Source: DASQHM01 sp035632095
GTDB taxonomy: Bacteria > Pseudomonadota > Alphaproteobacteria > Ferrovibrionales > Ferrovibrionaceae
Assembly (NCBI GenBank): GCA_035632095.1
Contig: DASQHM010000148.1
Coordinates: 1-26,209, forward strand
Direction of reading: 5' to 3'
DNA length: 26,209 nucleotides
The translations under genes were made by a program, and so were the position numbers. This document shows positions 21,696 to 26,209 of the stretch, in pieces. Every line of letters begins with the position of its first letter. The first letter of the stretch is position 1. The notes below the pieces were generated by a model. It saw only the letters and a program-made list of their open reading frames with translations, had not been told where the DNA came from and made no database searches.

Positions 21696-22403
21696 ATGGC
21701 CGAATTGCTTTTCCGCGACGACGCCTATTTGCGCAGCTGCGAGGCCACGGTCGTGGCGGCGGACGAACGCGGCGTCCAGCTCGACCGGACCGTGTTCTAT
21801 CCGACCGGCGGCGGGCAACCGGGCGACAGCGGTGTCCTGGTCGTGGCGGATGGATCGCGCATCAAGGTTGGCGAGGCGCGCAAAGTCGACGGCGCGGACG
21901 GCGTGCTGCATGTGCTGGCGCAAGGCGCGGTGGCGCCCGTCATCGGCGCCAAGGTCGTGGCCGAAATCGATTGGGAGCGCCGGCACCGGCTGATGCGAAT
22001 GCACACGTGCCTGCATCTGCTGTCGGCAGTCCTGCGCTACCCGGTCACGGGCGGTCAGGTCGGCGACGGCAAGGGCCGTCTCGACTTCGACATCGCCGAA
22101 GCATCGCTCGACAAGGACGCCATAACCGAACGGCTCAATGCGCTGATCGCCGAGGATCACGCGGTCTTGCCGCGCTGGATCAGCGACGCCGAGCTGCTGG
22201 GTAGCCCGGAGCTGGTGAAAACAATGTCGGTGAAACCGCCCATGGGCGCCGGCCGCGTGCGGCTGGTGGAAGTGGCGGGCCTCGATCTGCAAGCCTGCGG
22301 CGGCACGCATGTGACGCGCACGGGCGAGATCGGCCGCGTGATCGTCCGCAAGATCGAAAGCAAAGGGCGGCAAAACCGGCGTGTCAATCTGGAGTTTGCT
22401 TGA
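21696..22403 (+). CDS. AlaX-type trans-editing alanyl-tRNA hydrolase
   Basis: The 235-residue freestanding editing protein is related to the AlaRS editing domain. It has the full zinc site: H103-T-C-L-H107 and C201-G-G-T-H205. The N-terminal beta-barrel contains DRTVFYPTGGGQPGD. AlaX proteins remove serine or glycine from mischarged tRNA-Ala, protecting translation. Its length with an N-terminal barrel fits the AlaX-M/L group. ATG 21696 begins one base after the cysK stop; the frame is open further upstream inside cysK, which is rejected. It overlaps the sulfurtransferase start by one base (TGATG). Confidence 0.92.
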   Translation: MAELLFRDDAYLRSCEATVVAADERGVQLDRTVFYPTGGGQPGDSGVLVVADGSRIKVGEARKVDGADGVLHVLAQGAVAPVIGAKVVAEIDWERRHRLMRMHTCLHLLSAVLRYPVTGGQVGDGKGRLDFDIAEASLDKDAITERLNALIAEDHAVLPRWISDAELLGSPELVKTMSVKPPMGAGRVRLVEVAGLDLQACGGTHVTRTGEIGRVIVRKIESKGRQNRRVNLEFA

Positions 22404-23284
22404 TGGCCGTGCAGGTGCCCGCGAACGACGTGTTTCCCAACGGCGATGCCCTGGTATCGACAGCGTGGCTGGCCGAGCGTCTGACCGCGCCGGACGTGCG
22501 CGTCGTCGACGCGTCTTGGTATTTGCCGCAGATGAAGCGCGACGCCAAAGCCGAATATCGCGCCGCCCACATTCCGGGCGCGGTGTATTTCGACATCGAC
22601 GATATCGCCGATACGTCTTCGCCGCTGCCGCACATGCTGCCGAGTCCGGAGAAGTTTTCGAGCCGCATGCGCAAGCTGGGCCTGGGCGACGGCAGCCGCA
22701 TCGTCACCTATGACGGATCGGGTTCCAACCTGAGCGCCGCCCGCGCCTGGTGGATGTTCCGTGTCTTCGGGCATCGCGACGTTGCCGTGCTCGACGGCGG
22801 CTTCCTTAAATGGCAGGCCGAGGGCCGGCCGGTCGAAGACCTTCCGCCGATGCCGCGCGAGCGCCATTTCACCGCGCGTCTCGACCGCACGCTGGTACGC
22901 GATATCGAGCAGATGTGCGCCAACATCGAGAGCAAGCGGGAGCAGGTGCTCGATGCGCGGTCGCCCGGACGGTTCGCGGCGCGCGAGCCGGAGCCGCGCG
23001 CGGGCATGCGCGGCGGCCATATTCCGGGCGCGAGAAATCTTCCCTACGGAGACCTGGTCCGCTCCGACGGCACGCTGCTTTCGCCGAACGAGTTGAAGGC
23101 GCGCATCGCCGCGGCCGGCGTCGACATGTCGCGGCCGATCGTGACCAGTTGCGGCTCTGGACTGTCGGCCTGCGCCGTTGCGCTCGCATTGCACTTGCTG
23201 GGGCACCGGGAGGTGGCCGTCTACGACGGATCCTGGGCCGAATGGGGCGGGCGCGCCGACACGCCGATCGAAACGGGCGGCTGA
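22403..23284 (+). CDS. sseA: 3-mercaptopyruvate/thiosulfate sulfurtransferase, SseA-like
   Basis: The 293-residue protein has two rhodanese domains in tandem. The N-terminal one has AHIPGAVYFDIDDIAD and lacks a catalytic Cys (YDGSGSNLSA). The C-terminal one has the catalytic Cys250 in the loop SCGSGLSA. CGSG with hydrophobic followers is typical of mercaptopyruvate sulfurtransferases, which transfer sulfane sulfur from 3-mercaptopyruvate. It follows cysK and alaX with a one-base TGATG overlap, pointing to a cysteine/sulfur metabolism operon. Confidence 0.93.
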   Translation: MAVQVPANDVFPNGDALVSTAWLAERLTAPDVRVVDASWYLPQMKRDAKAEYRAAHIPGAVYFDIDDIADTSSPLPHMLPSPEKFSSRMRKLGLGDGSRIVTYDGSGSNLSAARAWWMFRVFGHRDVAVLDGGFLKWQAEGRPVEDLPPMPRERHFTARLDRTLVRDIEQMCANIESKREQVLDARSPGRFAAREPEPRAGMRGGHIPGARNLPYGDLVRSDGTLLSPNELKARIAAAGVDMSRPIVTSCGSGLSACAVALALHLLGHREVAVYDGSWAEWGGRADTPIETGG

Positions 23285-23295
23285 AGTCCGAGCCC

Positions 23296-24543
23296 ATGCG
23301 TCCGGACGCGGCGCATCCCGACTTGAGCTCCGCGGCATCCATCGACACCGCGGCCGTCGACCGTCACCGGGCCATTGCCGTGACGACGGTCATCATGGTG
23401 GTCCTTGCTGGGCTTACGGTCGCGTTCATCCTGGTCAGCGTCGCCTTCATCGGCGTATTCCTGCTGCTGCTCTTCAACATCACGCAGCTCGCCGGTTATC
23501 TGATCGCCTTGGACCTAAATCGCCGCGGCTACCATACGGCGGCGCGCTTGCTGGGCCTGGCATTCGCCTGTGCTGGCTACCTCTGGTCGTGCGTCAGCTT
23601 CGGCCGCGGTTCCGGCTCGGAATTCTATGCCATCCCCTTGCTGGCGCTGCCGTTGCTGATCTTTACCCGAACCGAACGAAAGCTGCTCGTCGCCGTGTAC
23701 GTCGTCCTGGTCGCGACAGTGCTGTTTGCGCAAGTGGCGCCGAGCTTCATTCCGCCCATTGCGAACGTCGGCGAAACCGAACTCGCAATCAGCCACGCGT
23801 TCAGCCTGGTCACGAATATCGCCATCGTCGGCGTGATTGTGTTCTACACCCACGCATTGACCTTGCGGGCGGAGGACGCGATCAACCGCGAGCGCGAACG
23901 GTCGGACCGCCTCTTGGCCAATATCCTGCCCGCCAGCATCGCCGAGCGGCTGAAGCACGAAGCGCGCTCGATCGCGGATCGTTGCGACGACGTGACCGTA
24001 CTGTTCGCCGATCTGGCCGACTTCACCACCTATGCCGCCGATCAACCGCCGGAGGCTGTCGTCGATCTGCTGAACCGGGTCTTCTATGCGTTCGACGACA
24101 TGGTCGATCGCCGCGGCCTGGAGAAGATCAAGACCGTGGGCGATGCCTATATGGCGGCCGGCGGAGTTCCGGTGCCGCGCCCCGATCATGCGACGGCCAT
24201 GGCGGACCTGGCCGTCGAAATGATGCAGTTCGTGGAGTCGCTTCGAGGCCAGCAGAGCCCCGACATTCGCTTGCGCATCGGCATGCATTCGGGCCGTGTG
24301 ATTGCCGGCGTCATCGGCAAGCGCAAGTTCAGTTACGACCTTTGGGGCGACACGGTGAACGTGGCGAGCCGCCTGCAAAGCGCGAGCGAGCCGGGCCGAA
24401 TCCATCTGTCGGAAGAGACCCGGCAGCGGCTCGGACCGCGCTACGTCGTTGAGGCCCGCGGGCTCATCGCGCTCAAGGGGCGCGGAAGCATGAATACCTA
24501 TTTTTTACAGCGGGATATTGGCGCTTCCGCGATCGCCGGTTGA
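23296..24543 (+). CDS. Class III adenylate cyclase with six-TM domain
   Basis: The 415-residue protein has about six transmembrane helices in its first 190 residues. A signalling helix (about 191-225, NRERERSDRLLANILPASI) links to a class III catalytic domain. Metal Asp239 (FADLADF) and Asp283 (KTVGDAYM) are present, as are Lys279 and Asp348 (YDLWGD) for adenine and Asn355/Arg359 for the transition state. All catalytic residues appear intact, so it should make cAMP as a homodimer. The membrane part has no recognised sensor motif. ATG 23296 follows sseA by 11 bases; the longer open frame overlaps sseA and is rejected. Confidence 0.93.
   Translation: MRPDAAHPDLSSAASIDTAAVDRHRAIAVTTVIMVVLAGLTVAFILVSVAFIGVFLLLLFNITQLAGYLIALDLNRRGYHTAARLLGLAFACAGYLWSCVSFGRGSGSEFYAIPLLALPLLIFTRTERKLLVAVYVVLVATVLFAQVAPSFIPPIANVGETELAISHAFSLVTNIAIVGVIVFYTHALTLRAEDAINRERERSDRLLANILPASIAERLKHEARSIADRCDDVTVLFADLADFTTYAADQPPEAVVDLLNRVFYAFDDMVDRRGLEKIKTVGDAYMAAGGVPVPRPDHATAMADLAVEMMQFVESLRGQQSPDIRLRIGMHSGRVIAGVIGKRKFSYDLWGDTVNVASRLQSASEPGRIHLSEETRQRLGPRYVVEARGLIALKGRGSMNTYFLQRDIGASAIAG
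24481..24531 (+). repeat. 9-bp inverted repeat at the 3' end of the cyclase gene
   Basis: CGCGGAAGC (24481-24489) is exactly complementary to GCTTCCGCG (24523-24531), with a 33-base loop containing a run of six T. A second pair, CCGGTTG (24536-24542) and CAACCGG (24573-24579), brackets the stop codon. They may shape the mRNA 3' end; neither is followed by a T-run, so a terminator call is not justified. Confidence 0.35.
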
Positions 24544-24715
24544 GCGAATTATTGCGCATGCCGGACGTAACCCAACCGGGCGCTTGCCTAAATTTCACCC
24601 CTAAGCTACCAAGACTTGGCCCAAAAAATGGGCTGCAATGGCGGGAAACGTTAATGGCTCGGTGAGCACGATGGGAGGTCGTGTCACCGTTCGGGACATG
24701 TAGGGACAAGGACCC

Positions 24716-26209
24716 ATGTCGCTCGACAGGCCATCGCTCACGCGCGAGCGATGGACGCGTATATCTGACGCTTCGGGGCTTTCCCGCATTGCCGGGAGCT
24801 ACACGGCGGCGTTCGTCGCCGTCATGGCGCTCGCCGCGCTCGCCGTGCTGTTGACGTTCGACGATTACGGCGTCACGTGGGACGAGCACGTTCAGAACGA
24901 ATACGGGAAGATGGTTCTGAACTACTACGTCTCCGGGTTCGGCGATAAATCCGCCCTCACCTACTTCGACCTCTGGGCCTACGGCGGCCTGTTCGACCTG
25001 GTCGCGGCCATCTGCAACAAGATTTCGCCCCTCGGCGAATACGAAACCCGCCATCTGCTGAATGCGCTTGTCGGCCTTGCCGGCGTCGTCGGCTGCTGGA
25101 AGCTGGCGCGCGCCCTTGCCGGAGAACGCGTGGCGTTCTGGTCGGCGCTGCTGCTGCTGGTCATGCCCACGTGGTACGGCCACATGTTCAATAATCCGAA
25201 GGACGTGCCCTTCGCGGTCTTTTTCGTTTGGTCGCTCTACTACATCGTTCGGATCGCGTCGTGCTTGCCGCGCCCGCCGCTTTCGCTGGTCGCGCGCCTT
25301 GGCCTGATGATCGGCCTCAGCCTCGGCGTGCGTGTCGGCGGGCTGCTGCTGTTCGGCTACATCTGCCTTGTCGGCTTAGGGTTCGTCGCGGCCCGCTATT
25401 GGCAGACACGCAATCTCGCGCAGCTTGGCCGCGATACCTGGGTGGGATCTTACCGCGTGATCCTGCCGGTCTTCGCCATCGCCTATCCGGTAATGCTGCT
25501 GTTCTGGCCATGGGCGCAGGCCGCGCCGTTTTCGAATCCGGTGGCGGCGCTGATGCGGTTCCAGCACCTGCCGTTCAACATTCCGGTCAAGTTCTTCGGC
25601 GGGTATTTCGTTTCGACCGATCCGCCCTGGTACTACCTGCCGGTCGAACTCCTGTTCCGGCTGCCCGAGATCGTACTGCCCTTGGCGGCCTTGACCTGCG
25701 TGTTCGCATTTCTGGCGTTGAAACGCCGCCGCGACGAACTGCCGCTCGGCAAGGCTCTCGAATACGGCGCACTCGCGGTTGCGATTGTCTTTCCGCTGGT
25801 CTACGTGGTGGTGGCGCATGTCAATCTGTTCGACGGCATGCGGCACTTCACCTTCCTGCTGCCGCCGATTGCGGTGGCCGGCGGCATCGGCATGGATCGT
25901 TTGCTCGACGTGGCGGCGCGGCAGAAATTGAACGGCGTCGCCTATTTGCTGATCGTCGCCTTTCTAGCCTATCACGCGTCGATCATGGTCCGGCTGCATC
26001 CCGATCAGTACGTCTACTACAATCGCTACGCCGGCGGATTGAAGAGCGCCGCCAAGCGCTTCGAGCTCGACTACTGGGCCAATTCCTTCGCCGAAGCCGT
26101 GGACGCGCTCGAGGACGAATTGCGCGAGCAATATGGGCCGGATTTCGAGAACCACCGCTTCAAGATCAAGGTCTGCGATTCACCCTTTTCGGCCTCGTAC
26201 TATTTCCCG
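24716..26209 (+). CDS. GT39/ArnT-like membrane glycosyltransferase, truncated at right edge
   Basis: The frame is open for 498 codons from ATG 24716 to the end of the window without a stop, so the C-terminus is missing. A hydrophobic N-terminal helix (about residues 28-47) is followed by FDDYGVTWDEH (48-58), with the Asp-rich motif of GT-C enzymes of the PMT/ArnT type. NNPKDVPFAVFF (159-170) is also typical of this group. Many further membrane helices follow, and a loop region RHFTFLLPP sits in the second half. Such enzymes use polyprenyl-phosphate sugars to glycosylate lipids or proteins on the outer face of the inner membrane. AAGGA (24708-24712) lies 3 bases before the ATG. The 172-base gap upstream shows no convincing promoter; it contains a short GCCCA/TGGGC hairpin at 24619-24633. 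Confidence 0.85.
   Translation, partial: MSLDRPSLTRERWTRISDASGLSRIAGSYTAAFVAVMALAALAVLLTFDDYGVTWDEHVQNEYGKMVLNYYVSGFGDKSALTYFDLWAYGGLFDLVAAICNKISPLGEYETRHLLNALVGLAGVVGCWKLARALAGERVAFWSALLLLVMPTWYGHMFNNPKDVPFAVFFVWSLYYIVRIASCLPRPPLSLVARLGLMIGLSLGVRVGGLLLFGYICLVGLGFVAARYWQTRNLAQLGRDTWVGSYRVILPVFAIAYPVMLLFWPWAQAAPFSNPVAALMRFQHLPFNIPVKFFGGYFVSTDPPWYYLPVELLFRLPEIVLPLAALTCVFAFLALKRRRDELPLGKALEYGALAVAIVFPLVYVVVAHVNLFDGMRHFTFLLPPIAVAGGIGMDRLLDVAARQKLNGVAYLLIVAFLAYHASIMVRLHPDQYVYYNRYAGGLKSAAKRFELDYWANSFAEAVDALEDELREQYGPDFENHRFKIKVCDSPFSASYYFP

Noticed and set aside
24619..24633. GCCCA-AAAAA-TGGGC hairpin before the glycosyltransferase gene as a terminator
   Set aside because: The stem is only 5 bp with no T-run in either direction; noted but not called.
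1..26209. CRISPR arrays, tRNA/rRNA genes, insertion sequences, prophage or integrase genes
   Set aside because: No spaced direct repeats, tRNA-like cloverleafs, transposase or integrase motifs were seen; the only long repeats are the sulfotransferase paralogues.

Overview
This is a GC-rich, gene-dense bacterial chromosome segment. It most likely comes from an alphaproteobacterium, possibly Rhodospirillales or a relative. The reasons are the gene order (RlpA, a PBP5-type carboxypeptidase, tmk, holB, metG, tatD, metallo-hydrolase), the zinc-less HolB and MetG types, the cysK-alaX-sseA block, and an ECF sigma/anti-sigma pair of alphaproteobacterial style. The assignment rests on gene content and sequence feel only; no search was run. 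I see no rRNA, tRNA, CRISPR array, insertion sequence or prophage, and no gene-free stretch over 300 bases.

Region 1 (1-6723) is the least ordinary part. A strong hairpin-plus-T-run terminator (41-77) closes off whatever lies upstream. It is followed by three tandem paralogues of a TPR-sulfotransferase (121-2184, 2191-4089, 4096-5850) and a SAM methyltransferase (5887-6723). The catalytic C-termini of the paralogues are nearly identical. Their N-terminal TPR arrays differ by whole units (about 9, 8 and 6 repeats). Both junctions between paralogues have exactly 6 bases, with the stop codon of one gene inside the Shine-Dalgarno-like sequence of the next. This looks like a polymer- or protein-modifying locus of unknown substrate.

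Region 2 (6724-8569) is an envelope-stress-like module: a tiny secreted protein, an ECF sigma factor that can only start at a TTG codon, and a membrane anti-sigma factor. There is an ECF-like promoter before the small gene and a 9-bp-stem hairpin between the small gene and the sigma gene.

Region 3 (8680-17683) holds peptidoglycan genes (a DUF218/YdcF-like membrane protein, an MltB-like lytic transglycosylase, RlpA, a D,D-carboxypeptidase). These run into a tight housekeeping operon (tmk-like, holB, metG, tatD, MBL hydrolase) with overlapping start and stop codons.

Region 4 (17684-26209) contains mazG, a convergent inositol-monophosphatase-family gene overlapping it by 4 bases, and a divergent promoter region with a 10-bp inverted repeat. 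Then come a gamma-glutamylcyclotransferase-like gene and a Nudix hydrolase, the sulfur block cysK-alaX-sseA, a six-TM class III adenylate cyclase, and a GT39/ArnT-like membrane glycosyltransferase that runs off the right edge. Three genes (121, 8680, 19546) lack a Shine-Dalgarno sequence and have a candidate -10 box ending 8 bases before the ATG, which suggests leaderless transcripts.
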